Source of the DNA: CAYFNK01 sp964393215
GTDB taxonomy: Archaea > Nanobdellota > Nanobdellia > SCGC-AAA011-G17 > PNOQ01
Reading direction: 5' to 3'
Length of the DNA stretch: 6,637 bases
Assembly (NCBI GenBank): GCA_964393215.1
Contig: CAYMSW010000035.1
Coordinates: forward strand, 1-6,637
How positions within the stretch are numbered: position 1 is the first letter of the stretch; each line of letters begins with the position of its first letter. A program made the translations under genes and the position numbers. This document shows, one piece after another, positions 1 to 5,010 of the stretch. The notes under the pieces are model-generated. The model was not told the origin of the DNA. It saw nothing but the letters and a program-made list of their open reading frames with translations, and searched no databases.

Positions 1-880
1 TAGCGAGCCCCCGCCAATTCCTTTAAGTTTCGGTCTTGCGACTATACTTCCCAGGCGGCGAGCTTAACACCTTCGTTTAGGCGCTGCACATCCACGAAGA
101 AAATGCAACACCCAGCTCGCAGCGTTTACAGCTAGGACTACTCGGGTATCTAATCCGTTTTGCTCCCCTAGCCTTCGTTCCTGACCGTCGGATCCGTTCT
201 AGTTAGAAGCCTTCGCCATTGGTGGTCCTCCAAGGATTATAGCATTTTACCGCTCCCCATGGAATACCTCTAACTCCTCCCGGTCCCAAGTTAAACAGTA
301 TTTCTTGCGCGTTGCTTGGTTAAGCCAAACAATTTCACAAGAAACTTATCAAACCGGCTACGAACGCTTTAGGCCCAATAAACATGGTTACCACTTGTGG
401 CGCTGGTGTTACCGCGGCGGCTGGCACCAGTCTTACCCACCACTTATTCGCCAAGCTCTTTACACTTGGCAAAAGCCTTACAATAAGCAAAGCACTTGGG
501 ATACCCTTATCACGCTTTCGCGCATTGTAAAGTTTCCGTGACTGCTGCACCCCTTAGGGCTAGGACCAGTATCTCAGTGTCCTTCTTGGGGCTAAGACTC
601 TCATCTCCCCTACTGATCGTCGGTTTGGTGAGCCGTTACCTCACCAACAGCCTAATCAGCCGCCGACTCACCTTTGGACCGTAATGTTTCATGGAAAGAG
701 CATTCCAGCACCAATCCACTATTCGGTTTTAGCCTCAGTTTCCCGAGGTTATCCCGAATCCAAAGTCAGATTATCGACGTGTTACTAAGCCTTATGCCGG
801 TGTTCCGAAGAACCCCTGGACTTGCATGTCTAATTCGTATCCCAATAGCAGTAACCTCCCGCAGGATCAACGGGAACTAA
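1..880 (-). rRNA. rrs: 16S ribosomal RNA, 5' portion (3' end beyond window)
   Basis: Small-subunit ribosomal RNA, read on the minus strand with its 5' end near 878-880 and its 3' part cut off by the left edge. The universal 515-533 block (GTGCCAGCCGCCGCGGTAA) is at 409-427, the 787-806 block at 135-154, and the archaeal-type 915 region (CCCCCGCCAATTCCT on the plus strand) at 8-22. The spacing between the 515 and 806 blocks is close to the E. coli value, while the stretch from the 5' end to 515 is about 60 bases shorter, as is usual in Archaea. Helix 1 reads UCCCG...CGGGA instead of the common archaeal UCCGG...CCGGA, a paired change that keeps the stem. The sequence fits a DPANN (Nanoarchaeota-like) lineage, but that is by eye only. 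The exact 5' end is uncertain by a few bases. Open reading frames in this span are spurious. Confidence 0.97.
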
Positions 881-1190
881 ACTGTCGCAAACTAATTGGT
901 TTTTTAATAGGACTCTACTAAATTTTGCTTTGTCTATACCTACATCATACAAGATTATTAAATCAAGTACTCATGAGTTACATACTTCAGAAGAAGATTC
1001 TTCATCACTGCATGTGAAAAAATAGGTGAAACACCGTCTTTATAAGCATTGCTATCTGTTCTTTCTCTTACGCTTCTCTTTCTTCATCTTTTTACGTTGC
1101 CACTTCCAACGCATTTGCCTTTTCTTTTTCCAACGTCTTGAACTTCTTTTCACTTTTGATTCACCTATGTGTAAACTGAGGGCAAAACTA
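881..1190 (-). other. 16S rRNA leader (external transcribed spacer)
   Basis: No believable gene is present between the 16S 5' end and tRNA-Glu. On the minus strand this is a leader of roughly 290 bases from the predicted start near 1170 to the 16S start. From about 1050 to 1150 the transcript would be strongly purine-rich (runs of GAAAAAGAAAAGG type). Short pairings are visible: a 9-base inverted repeat joins 1022-1030 to 1160-1168, a 6-base one joins 1094-1099 to 1131-1136, and a 10-base palindrome lies at 969-978. One arm of the 16S processing stem should lie here, but its partner 3' of 16S is outside the window. An open frame at 1026-1247 on the plus strand is the low-complexity complement of the purine tract and runs into the tRNA, so it is not called as a gene. 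Confidence 0.6.
1038..1047 (-). promoter_or_regulatory. Possible second TATA box for 16S rRNA
   Basis: The minus strand reads GCTTATAAAG, a good archaeal TATA match inside the leader. It would start transcripts near 1016. It is weaker in context than the box at 1191-1202 and may be chance in AT-rich sequence. Confidence 0.3.
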
Positions 1191-1202
1191 GTATATTTAA
1201 AG
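1191..1202 (-). promoter_or_regulatory. rrs: TATA box, main 16S rRNA promoter
   Basis: The minus strand reads CTTTAAATATAC, a near-ideal archaeal TATA element. It lies between the T-rich end of tRNA-Glu and the 16S leader and predicts a transcription start near 1170. tRNA-Glu therefore seems to be transcribed separately, upstream of the rRNA unit. Confidence 0.65.
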
Positions 1203-1210
1203 ATTGCGTT

Positions 1211-1228
1211 TAAGAAAAAAATAAAATA
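1211..1228 (-). terminator. T-rich terminator after tRNA-Glu
   Basis: Immediately 3' of the tRNA the minus strand runs through T-rich sequence including a run of seven T. Archaeal RNA polymerase terminates at such U-tracts. The rRNA TATA box follows within ten bases. Confidence 0.5.
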
Positions 1229-1303
1229 TGCTCCTGCCGGGATTTGAACCCGGGTTTCTGCCTCGAAAGGGCAGCGTCCTGGACCGGACTAGACTACAGA
1301 AGC
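1229..1303 (-). tRNA. tRNA-Glu (anticodon UUC)
   Basis: Cloverleaf on the minus strand. The acceptor stem GCTTCTG pairs with CAGGAGC (one G-U pair). The D stem is GTCT/GGAC. The anticodon stem CTGCC/GGCAG is perfect, with loop CTTTCGA and anticodon UUC for glutamate. The variable loop has four bases, and the T arm is CCGGG-TTCAAAT-CCCGG. The discriminator base is A, and CCA is not encoded, as is common in Archaea. There is no intron. A TATA box lies about 30 bases upstream and a T tract follows directly. It lies 5' of the 16S gene on the same strand but seems to have its own promoter. Confidence 0.95.
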
Positions 1304-1327
1304 CTAATGTCGTTAGGACGTTGTGTC

Positions 1328-1338
1328 ATTTATAAAAT
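1328..1338 (-). promoter_or_regulatory. TATA box for tRNA-Glu
   Basis: The minus strand reads ATTTTATAAAT, centred about 30 bases before the tRNA 5' end. It sits in an 80-base intergenic stretch (1304-1383) that also contains the divergent promoter of the metallopeptidase gene. Confidence 0.6.
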
Positions 1339-1383
1339 TAACTAATCAAAAAATTATTATACTTTTAAAATTATAAATAACAT

Positions 1384-2004
1384 ATGATATTCACAATAAA
1401 TTCAAAAAAAGATAAATTTCTAGAAAATGAGTATAATAACGCAATGAAAGAATTTAACAAATTTTTCAATATAAACTGGAAAACAAACAAACCAAATGTA
1501 ATATTGGTGCCAGATAGAAAAACTATAAACAAGTTGAGAGGCGGAAGAACTGAAAGCTGGTCAATTGGATGGGTAAAAAATAATGATGTTTATATTTTAG
1601 ACAAAAAAAATTTAGAAAAAGAAAGCACACACAAATATTCAAAAGAATACTATTCTTCATTACTAAAACACGAACTAGCACATGCATTCACACTAATAAT
1701 TACGCACAAAAGAATTAAACCTTACTGGTTATGGGAAGGGATTGCAATATGTCTATCAGGACAAACAAAACTCTGGAAAAAACCAAAAGAACTAAAGAAA
1801 TTCTTAGAATTTGATGAAACTTATGGCAAAGAATTATATCAAGAATCAGGATTTGCAATAGAATTCCTAGTAAAAAAATATGGAAAATCAAAATTACTAA
1901 AATTAATAGAATCAACAAAAAACAGCAATTCCAAATCAAAATTCGAGAATAATTTCAAAAAAATATATGGATTCAAACCAAGTTACGATAAATTTAGAAT
2001 ATAA
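1384..2004 (+). CDS. HExxH zinc metallopeptidase-like protein (peptidase MA / gluzincin type)
   Basis: Predicted soluble zinc-dependent peptidase of 206 residues. The HELAH motif at residues 96-100 supplies two His ligands and the catalytic Glu. WLWEG at 115-119 supplies a likely third ligand, Glu118, 18 residues after the second His, which is the gluzincin pattern. A C-terminal segment near residues 155-177 (GFAIEFLVKKYG...) resembles the helix that follows the active site in peptidase MA-like proteins of the M61/DUF2268 type. I see no signal peptide or membrane segment, so it probably acts in the cytoplasm, or is exported by a route I cannot see. Substrate unknown. ATG at 1384 is preceded by AT-rich sequence with a TATA-like stretch at about 1352-1363 and no Shine-Dalgarno sequence, fitting a leaderless transcript. 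AUA is used very often for Ile. The TAA stop lies three bases from the 3' end of the convergent tRNA-Ile gene. Confidence 0.8.
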   Translation: MIFTINSKKDKFLENEYNNAMKEFNKFFNINWKTNKPNVILVPDRKTINKLRGGRTESWSIGWVKNNDVYILDKKNLEKESTHKYSKEYYSSLLKHELAHAFTLIITHKRIKPYWLWEGIAICLSGQTKLWKKPKELKKFLEFDETYGKELYQESGFAIEFLVKKYGKSKLLKLIESTKNSNSKSKFENNFKKIYGFKPSYDKFRI

Positions 2005-2007
2005 GAG

Positions 2008-2126
2008 TGAGCCCACCCGGATTTGAACCGGGGACCGCTGGTGTTCCTAGAGTCTTTTTGGTTTTTTATTTGTCCCAAAAAGTGTCATATAAGACCAGTG
2101 CTCTAACCAGACTAAGCTATGGGCTC
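2008..2126 (-). tRNA. tRNA-Ile (anticodon UAU) with 44-base intron
   Basis: Minus-strand tRNA. The acceptor stem GAGCCCA/TGGGCTC is perfect, the D arm is GCTT/GAGC, the anticodon stem is CTGGT/ACCAG, the variable loop is CGGTC, and the T arm is CCCGG-TTCAAAT-CCGGG. The discriminator is A and CCA is not encoded. The anticodon loop is split by an intron. A bulge-helix-bulge supports splicing at the canonical 37/38 position: CTTA (bases 32-35) pairs with TAGG near the intron's 3' end, with three-base bulges TAT and AAC on either side. The spliced loop is CUUAUAC, giving anticodon UAU, which reads AUA. The spliced length is 75 bases. The body (GGTTAGAGC, CGGTCC) is Ile-like. Most Archaea instead decode AUA with a modified CAU anticodon. 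The fold was done by hand. Confidence 0.88.
2044..2087 (-). other. Archaeal tRNA intron (BHB type, position 37/38)
   Basis: A 44-base intron within tRNA-Ile. It contains an internal 8-bp stem, CTTTTTGG with CCAAAAAG, closing an A-rich loop, followed by a two-by-two internal loop and two further pairs before the splice bulge. The tRNA splicing endonuclease would cut TA|T on the 5' side and AA|C on the 3' side. Confidence 0.75.
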
Positions 2127-2148
2127 CTAAAGAAAACGACCAAAAATT

Positions 2149-2159
2149 ATTATTTAAAC
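2149..2159 (-). promoter_or_regulatory. TATA box for tRNA-Ile
   Basis: The minus strand reads GTTTAAATAAT, centred about 28 bases before the tRNA 5' end and only about ten bases after the stop codon of the upstream membrane-protein gene. Confidence 0.6.
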
Positions 2160-2167
2160 CTTTCTTT

Positions 2168-2647
2168 TTAACTAAATTTAATCCTTTTCTGTAAAAACAA
2201 AATACTCAACCAAATTACACCCAAACCCATATCTAAAATTATAAATCCTGTTCTAGAAATATCAATTCTACCAACATAATTACTAATAAAATTAATAGAA
2301 ACAAAATCAAGAAGAGGCCAAAACAAGGTAACTCCCATCGGCCAAAACATATCAACAACAAGGTGACTAAAGATTCCTAAAGCAAAAAACCAAGAATACT
2401 TCTCCAACTTCATAAATTTCAATACAAAATAACAAACAATAAACGCAATTAACAAAAAAACTAAAGAGTGTGTAAACATTCTATGTACACCAGAACCAAA
2501 AGTCCAATCAAATAAATAATCAATATCAGGCAAAAGAGAACCAAATAATAAAAATCCCCAACTTAAATCAGATAATTTTCTTCCACGAATATTACCAATA
2601 AATAATCCAATCAACCACCCTACGAATAAATGTCCAAAAGCAAACAT
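2168..2647 (-). CDS. YdjM/DUF457-type membrane-bound metal-dependent hydrolase-like protein
   Basis: Integral membrane protein of 159 residues resembling the YdjM/DUF457 family, annotated elsewhere as inner-membrane metal-dependent hydrolases, though the reaction is not well defined. The characteristic pattern is visible: His6 in the first segment, GSLLPDID at 36-43 with Asp41 and Asp43, HR at 55-56 followed by THS at 59-61, and HLVVD at 95-99. These His and Asp residues probably bind metal at the membrane face. Hydrophobic segments lie at about 7-18, 30-40, 61-78, 86-102, 104-122 and 134-152. ATG at 2647 has a TATA-like CTTTTAATTG at 2667-2676 and no Shine-Dalgarno sequence. The stop is TAA. 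The length fits a small member of the family. Confidence 0.8.
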   Translation of the reverse strand: MFAFGHLFVGWLIGLFIGNIRGRKLSDLSWGFLLFGSLLPDIDYLFDWTFGSGVHRMFTHSLVFLLIAFIVCYFVLKFMKLEKYSWFFALGIFSHLVVDMFWPMGVTLFWPLLDFVSINFISNYVGRIDISRTGFIILDMGLGVIWLSILFLQKRIKFS

Positions 2648-2666
2648 AGAAAGTTAAACTAAGAAC

Positions 2667-2676
2667 CAATTAAAAG
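2667..2676 (-). promoter_or_regulatory. TATA-like box for the YdjM-type gene
   Basis: The minus strand reads CTTTTAATTG, centred about 25 bases before the ATG, the same offset as at the neighbouring genes. The match is weaker than the others. Confidence 0.4.
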
Positions 2677-2683
2677 AATTATG

Positions 2684-2752
2684 AAAAGAAATCACTTACT
2701 TTTTCTGGAATAATTTTTTGTAAAAAAAGAAATCACTTACCTCTTCGGAATA
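2684..2752. repeat. Degenerate tandem duplication, period about 41 bases
   Basis: Sixteen identical bases (AAAAGAAATCACTTAC) occur at 2684-2699 and 2725-2740. Beyond them the match continues with two substitutions and one gap to a shared GGAATA, about 26 of 29 positions in all. One copy is inside the 3' end of the gene at 2696-3166; the other covers its stop codon and the spacer after it. The period is not a multiple of three, so the duplication changed the C-terminal reading frame. Confidence 0.7.
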
Positions 2753-3166
2753 CCTGTTATTAGCTATAACATAAAATTGCCTTTTCATTTCCTTAGGAGA
2801 CCCAACTTCATGAATTCCTTTATTTTCGCTAGGCCTATACCAATCACAATACCCTCCAACAATTCCAAAAAAAGAAGAAAGCCCATAAACCTGTGCAGGA
2901 AAATCAACACTTCCATCAAAAAGATCTGGTAAAAAAGCAAACAAAGTACCGCCAATACCAAGACCAACAACCGCTCCTAAATGCTTCAAACCTCTAGAAA
3001 AAATATATTTTCCTGTCCCAGGTCTAGAATTTTTAGCTAAACCAGATTCTTTTGTAATTTCAATAAGACTCCCTTCAAAAACACCACGTGCAGCAAGAAA
3101 ATTACATAAAGAACCAAGATTAAAATCATCCTCAGGACGCACTCTATCTTGCTTTCTTTTCAACAT
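2696..3166 (-). CDS. Small membrane protein of unknown function
   Basis: I do not recognise this 156-residue protein. It starts with a charged segment of about 15 residues (MLKRKQDRVR), then a soluble stretch to about residue 58. Two hydrophobic segments follow, at about 62-82 (Gly-rich, GAVVGLGIGG) and 91-107, suggesting a hairpin in the membrane with both ends on the same side. Basic residues at both ends favour the cytoplasm. The C-terminus (about 142-156) is Phe/Lys-rich and is encoded within a diverged tandem duplication, so the original stop may have been different. ATG at 3166 has a TATA box at 3188-3195 and no Shine-Dalgarno sequence. The stop is TAA. It lies between the surface-protein cluster and the YdjM-type gene, which does not reveal its role. 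Confidence 0.65.
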   Translation of the reverse strand: MLKRKQDRVRPEDDFNLGSLCNFLAARGVFEGSLIEITKESGLAKNSRPGTGKYIFSRGLKHLGAVVGLGIGGTLFAFLPDLFDGSVDFPAQVYGLSSFFGIVGGYCDWYRPSENKGIHEVGSPKEMKRQFYVIANNRYSEEVSDFFFYKKLFQKK

Positions 3167-3180
3167 AAAACCGGAAAATA

Positions 3181-3196
3181 GAATTATATTATAAAC
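3181..3196 (-). promoter_or_regulatory. TATA box for the gene at 2696-3166
   Basis: The minus strand reads GTTTATAATATAATTC, with the core about 26 bases before the ATG. It begins within a few bases of the stop codon of the upstream gene. Confidence 0.55.
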
Positions 3197-3200
3197 TTAC

Positions 3201-3800
3201 CTAAACAATTCTACCAATCATCATCCCAGTCAACTTAGAAAGTCCACTGTCTTCCTTCTGTACTCCAAGAGCCCTATCAATTTCTATAATACTGCCATCT
3301 CCAGTGTAAAGATTAAATACAGCATAACTATCAGAACTCATTTTTTCAGAAGCAACTTTGAAATGATACCACCTAAACTCATCAGTTAATTCTCCAGCAG
3401 CAATCTTTGCATTTCCTGGGCCCCATACTTCAAAAGTAGGATTTCCATCACCTTGCTTTCTCATATACAAAGACAATAGATTTAGTTTATTTTCCCACTC
3501 AATAAATAAATAAGAATCTTCCTTCCTTGCAGGAATACTAGTTTCCTTTAATTCTAAAACAGCACCATCTTTTTCAGCCAAAAGATCTACAACATCAGCT
3601 CTAAACTGTCTATCTTCTGTAGCTAAAAGAACTGCAACTAAAGGTTCATCGGCTTCATTCAAACTTTCTATGTCAATTTCACCAGTAATAGCACTACCAG
3701 TAACATATTCAAAATGAAAATCTTTCAAGGCTTGAGCAGCACCAAATATAACGATAAGAACGACCATACCAACTACGATAAAATTAGTCCTATACTTCAT
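3201..3800 (-). CDS. Membrane-anchored or secreted protein of unknown function
   Basis: A 199-residue protein with one N-terminal hydrophobic segment at residues 7-25 after a basic start (MKYR). It could be a membrane anchor, or a signal peptide cut near GAAQA. The rest is soluble, rich in beta-like stretches (for example 96-103, 122-126, 141-149, 159-174) and contains WENKLNLLSLYM and GELTDEFRWYHFKV, which suggest a beta-sandwich. I cannot name a family. It has no cysteine, unlike its surface-protein neighbours. ATG at 3800 has a TATA box at 3821-3831 and no Shine-Dalgarno sequence. It ends at TAG, with an in-frame TAA only four codons further on. The position downstream of two surface-protein genes suggests an extracellular role, by context only. 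Confidence 0.7.
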   Translation of the reverse strand: MKYRTNFIVVGMVVLIVIFGAAQALKDFHFEYVTGSAITGEIDIESLNEADEPLVAVLLATEDRQFRADVVDLLAEKDGAVLELKETSIPARKEDSYLFIEWENKLNLLSLYMRKQGDGNPTFEVWGPGNAKIAAGELTDEFRWYHFKVASEKMSSDSYAVFNLYTGDGSIIEIDRALGVQKEDSGLSKLTGMMIGRIV

Positions 3801-3820
3801 ATTTCTAAACCTAATCTGGT

Positions 3821-3831
3821 AATTTAAATAG
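3821..3831 (-). promoter_or_regulatory. TATA box for the gene at 3201-3800
   Basis: The minus strand reads CTATTTAAATT, centred 26 bases before the ATG, in the 39-base gap after the preceding stop codon. Confidence 0.6.
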
Positions 3832-3839
3832 TTTTTGCT

Positions 3840-4658
3840 TTAAGCACTGCAAATTCCATTGAGAGGAATATATGTATAATGATCCACTGCACCACCACTA
3901 TTGCTACGTATAACAAGAGTATCTTCATAAGTACCTGGGACATCTGGAGAGAAAGTTACATCTACCTCATAAAAATCTCCTGGATTAAGGTGGATCCCCT
4001 CAAAATCTTCAACTATAAATGGTAAGATAGGATGAACAAGATCTATAACAATTAAACTACTTCCACCACCACCTATATTTCTAATTCTCAATGGATATAT
4101 AACGGGCTCACACCCATCAAATTCAAAAAGAGTTGGTTCAACAAAGATAAATGGTCCATTTAGGTTGGCCCAAATACCAGTTCCAAGAACATTAACATTA
4201 ACAAAAGGTTCATCAAGATCATTGCTTTGGATCGTAACAATGCCAGAATATTCAAGAATATTAAGTGGATTAAATGATATCTCAACCTGGACAGACTCTT
4301 CAACACCAATAACAAAAGGAGAAGGATAGTCTCCAACTATAAAAGATTCATCATCACTAACTATACTTTCAATCAATAGACCAGCATTACCTTCGTTTGT
4401 AATAGTCACAATCTCAGTATAAATACCTTCAATTATCTGTGCCCCATAATTAATGGTCAAAGGACTAACAGAGATTTCTGGATCTCCAAGTCCAATTTCT
4501 TCAACACAATCTTCAATCCTATCTGCATTTATCCCAATAGGGCCTGGCGAACAATCTCCAACTTCTTCAATAGTTAAAACATAAACTAATTCTTCAACAT
4601 CAAAACGAGTGAATACTCCAAATTCCAAATTAAAATCTTTCTGAACATATGGTTCCAA
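3840..4658 (-). CDS. Choice-of-anchor D (ASPM/HYDIN-like) two-domain surface protein; probably the C-terminal part of the pilin-like gene
   Basis: A 272-residue reading frame with two Ig-like beta-sandwich domains of the choice-of-anchor D (ASPM/SPD-2/HYDIN-like) type. Domain 1 is at about 59-162 (PLTINYG, TITNEGNAGL, VEISFNP, SGIVTIQSND). Domain 2 is at about 168-271 (PTLFEF, LRIRNIGGGG, VDVTFSPDVPGTY, TLVIRSNSGG), with Cys183 and Cys270 available for a disulfide. The first 58 residues match neither domain and there is no signal peptide, which is odd for a surface domain. They resemble the second half of a type IV pilin-like globular domain, and the upstream pilin-like frame is in the same phase, separated by one TAG. 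If translated alone, the start would be TTG at 4658, seven bases after a GGAGG. There is no TATA box for it. The stop is TAA. Confidence 0.75.
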   Translation of the reverse strand: MEPYVQKDFNLEFGVFTRFDVEELVYVLTIEEVGDCSPGPIGINADRIEDCVEEIGLGDPEISVSPLTINYGAQIIEGIYTEIVTITNEGNAGLLIESIVSDDESFIVGDYPSPFVIGVEESVQVEISFNPLNILEYSGIVTIQSNDLDEPFVNVNVLGTGIWANLNGPFIFVEPTLFEFDGCEPVIYPLRIRNIGGGGSSLIVIDLVHPILPFIVEDFEGIHLNPGDFYEVDVTFSPDVPGTYEDTLVIRSNSGGAVDHYTYIPLNGICSA

Positions 4659-4663
4659 AAAAT

Positions 4664-4672
4664 AACCTCCTT
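4664..4672 (-). promoter_or_regulatory. Strong Shine-Dalgarno sequence before the TTG at 4658
   Basis: The minus strand reads AAGGAGGTT, a perfect match to the usual anti-Shine-Dalgarno, seven bases before TTG. A second GGAGG at 4679-4683 overlaps the upstream TAG stop. No other gene here relies on such a site, so this is the main argument for reinitiation. The same bases also encode plausible codons (Glu-Gly-Gly-Tyr) in the pilin frame. Confidence 0.5.
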
Positions 4673-4682
4673 CAAAAACCTC

Positions 4683-4685
4683 CTA
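4683..4685 (-). other. Single in-frame TAG between the pilin-like and Ig-like frames
   Basis: From ATG 4964 to TAA 3840-3842 the frame is continuous (375 codons including the final stop) except for this TAG at codon 94. No other stop interrupts it. It falls inside what looks like one pilin-like domain. It could be a nonsense mutation, a readthrough or recoded amber codon, a sequencing error, or a true stop with reinitiation at 4658. Confidence 0.9.
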
Positions 4686-4964
4686 CTCAGAAGAAGTAGA
4701 AACAACAATTTTCAAATCAGAAATATCAACAGAACCCCTATTCTTAAGAGAAACCTTTAACTCATCATCATGAACATAACAAAGCTCAGTTTCAATATTA
4801 ACTTCACCAGAACAAACAATTGCATTATAAGCATCTTCAACAACGGTTTCTTGCTGCTCTTCCAAAAAATCTCCTGTAAAAAACCAAACTATAAGCCCAA
4901 CAATAACAGCAAGACCAACTAACAATACACTTGCAATTAACGGACTAATACCTCTCTTAATCAT
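4683..4964 (-). CDS. Archaeal type IV pilin-like protein, N-terminal part
   Basis: A 93-residue frame beginning MIKRGISPLIASVLLVG, a class III signal peptide of archaeal type IV pilins: basic residues and Gly5 for cleavage by a prepilin peptidase, then ISPLIA and a hydrophobic segment to about residue 29. Residues 30-45 are acidic and helical. The start of a beta-rich domain follows, with Cys51 and Cys62 and the DELKVSLKNRGSVDIS pattern typical of archaeal pilin-like proteins (DUF1628 type). The protein stops abruptly at TAG after TSSE, where related proteins usually continue with a Pro-Tyr region, more strands and a Cys. Such a continuation is encoded in frame beyond the TAG. ATG at 4964 has a TATA box at 4984-4995 and no Shine-Dalgarno sequence. 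Role: a minor pilin or a surface anchor. Confidence 0.8.
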   Translation of the reverse strand: MIKRGISPLIASVLLVGLAVIVGLIVWFFTGDFLEEQQETVVEDAYNAIVCSGEVNIETELCYVHDDELKVSLKNRGSVDISDLKIVVSTSSE

Positions 4965-4983
4965 AACTAAAAAATCAATTTAA

Positions 4984-4995
4984 CAATTTAAATAA
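4984..4995 (-). promoter_or_regulatory. TATA box for the pilin-like gene
   Basis: The minus strand reads TTATTTAAATTG, centred 26 bases before the ATG, in the 46-base gap after the preceding stop codon. Confidence 0.6.
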
Positions 4996-5010
4996 CTTTC
5001 TAATTAAAAA

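Noticed and set aside
305..880. Several open frames on both strands inside the 16S region
   Set aside because: They lie within clearly recognisable rRNA and encode no plausible protein.
1026..1247. Plus-strand open frame of 73 codons rich in Phe and Leu
   Set aside because: It is the complement of the purine-rich rRNA leader, runs into tRNA-Glu, and has low-complexity composition.
1715..1939. Minus-strand frame of 74 codons rich in Ile and Leu, opposite the metallopeptidase gene
   Set aside because: It is antisense to a gene with clear catalytic motifs; its hydrophobic composition is what complementing Lys/Asn-rich AT codons yields.
2008..2126. Reading the intron tRNA as tRNA-Val with anticodon GAC (GAC occurs in the intron at 2084-2086)
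   Set aside because: It would need the splice site moved, does not fit the bulge-helix-bulge, and the tRNA body looks like Ile.
2785..2970. Minus-strand frame of 61 codons overlapping the unknown membrane-protein gene
   Set aside because: It is a shifted-frame shadow within the longer frame, which has the better promoter placement.
4683..4964. Calling the 93-residue pilin-like frame a complete normal small pilin
   Set aside because: It stops in the middle of the usual beta-rich domain and the continuation lies in frame after the TAG, so completeness is doubtful; it is kept as a partial call.
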